Made by a program: the position numbers and the translations under genes. Positions 4,635-5,238 of a DNA stretch of 5,238 bases are shown here, piece by piece. The notes beneath the pieces were generated by a model that saw nothing but the letters and a program-made list of their open reading frames with translations, was not told the DNA's origin and made no database searches. The first letter of the stretch is position 1. Each line of letters begins with the position of its first letter. This DNA comes from a bacterium (lineage in GTDB: Bacteria > Armatimonadota > Zipacnadia > Zipacnadales > Zipacnadaceae): assembly GCA_030607655.1 (NCBI GenBank), contig JAUWJN010000196.1:1-5238 (forward strand), read 5' to 3'.

Positions 4635-5238
4635 ATGAAACAACTCCAACAGCGTGCCAGCGTTTTAATTGAGGCCTTGCCCTACATCCAGCAATGGGCC
4701 GGCCAGACGGTGGTAGTCAAGTACGGCGGGGCAGCAATGACCGACCCCAAGCTGCAGCACAGCGTCGCCCAGGACTTGGTACTACTACGCTACGTGGGGA
4801 TCAATGTGGTGGTGGTGCATGGCGGCGGGGCCCAGATTAGCGAGATGATGGAAAGACTGGGCAAGGAGCCTCAGTTTGTGGAGGGCCTCCGGGTTACCGA
4901 TGCGGAGACTATGGAGATCGCTCAGATGGTGCTCGTCGGCGGGATCAATCAGCAGATAGTTTCTCTGATTAACGCTGCCGGGGGTCAAGCGGTAGGCGTA
5001 TCGGGCAAGGACGCTAGTATGATTATCGCCCACAAGAAGACCGCGGAAGTAGACCTGGGCTTCGTCGGTGAAGTAACCAGCATCAATTCCCAAGTCATCA
5101 CCAGTCTCACCGAAGCCGGCTACACTGTGGTAATTTCCTCTATCGGTACAGATTCAGAGGGGCAGAGTTACAACATCAATGCTGATACTGTGGCTGGTCA
5201 TCTGGCCGCGGGCCTCGGGGCGATTAAGTTAGTCGGCC
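4635..5238 (+). CDS. argB: ArgB, N-acetylglutamate kinase (3' end beyond window)
   Basis: ArgB phosphorylates N-acetyl-L-glutamate with ATP, the second step of arginine biosynthesis in the cytoplasm. About 201 residues are present. Family motifs appear in order: VVVKYGGAAM (26-35, phosphate-binding glycines), VVVVHGGGAQI (58-68), FVEGLRVTDAETME (substrate region), LVGGINQQIV, GVSGKDASMI, DLGFVGEV and YNINADTVAG. The amino-acid kinase fold continues past the right edge. The ATG at 4635 has AGGGAG 7 bases upstream. Two substitutions are mildly unusual: KYGGAAM where many homologues have KYGGNAM, and HGGGAQI for HGGGPQI. The catalytic lysine (K29) and glycine loops are kept. The gene follows the ATPase/TPR gene by 69 bases and lacks argC or argJ upstream within the window, so the arg genes may be scattered or lie downstream. 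Confidence 0.97.
   Translation, partial: MKQLQQRASVLIEALPYIQQWAGQTVVVKYGGAAMTDPKLQHSVAQDLVLLRYVGINVVVVHGGGAQISEMMERLGKEPQFVEGLRVTDAETMEIAQMVLVGGINQQIVSLINAAGGQAVGVSGKDASMIIAHKKTAEVDLGFVGEVTSINSQVITSLTEAGYTVVISSIGTDSEGQSYNINADTVAGHLAAGLGAIKLVG

Overview
The window reads as chromosomal DNA of a moderately GC-rich, diderm (outer-membrane-bearing) bacterium. The support is a secreted beta-barrel-like protein, a Fur-family repressor and a housekeeping arginine-biosynthesis gene. The sequence alone does not fix the phylum. Short intergenic gaps, overlapping start/stop codons and strong Shine-Dalgarno sequences point to a bacterium, possibly from a poorly cultivated lineage.

The left half (1-2642), all on the minus strand, looks like one ferrous-iron module. 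Read 5'->3' it contains: a Fur-family regulator (2642-2199) behind a perfect-consensus sigma70-type promoter; a 239-bp spacer rich in inverted repeats; a predicted outer-membrane barrel protein (1959-925); a 50-residue cysteine-bearing small protein not previously obvious (912-760); FeoA (763-530); and FeoB (533 to beyond the left edge). The last three are chained by two identical 4-bp TTGA overlaps, in which a TTG start codon overlaps the preceding TGA stop. The natural reading is iron-sensing control (Fur) of Fe2+ uptake, with FeoB as the inner-membrane G-protein transporter, FeoA as its cytosolic SH3-like partner, and the barrel as a possible outer-membrane entry route.

The 2643-2856 gap separates the divergent Fur-family gene from a plus-strand gene. 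It holds the fur promoter and candidate metal-regulator operators. The plus-strand gene (2857-4565) encodes a membrane-anchored P-loop ATPase with C-terminal TPR repeats. It is split by a single -1 frame change near 3297-3305. Adding one G restores a continuous frame of 569 residues, so it is either a recent frameshift mutation or a sequencing/assembly indel.

A 69-bp gap with a small GC-rich palindrome of the dispersed-repeat type follows. After it comes argB (acetylglutamate kinase), which runs off the right edge.

The points most worth following are the structured fur-barrel spacer, where the barrel gene's Shine-Dalgarno can pair in mutually exclusive ways; the small Cys-bearing ORF wedged between the barrel and feoA; and the frameshifted ATPase/TPR gene.
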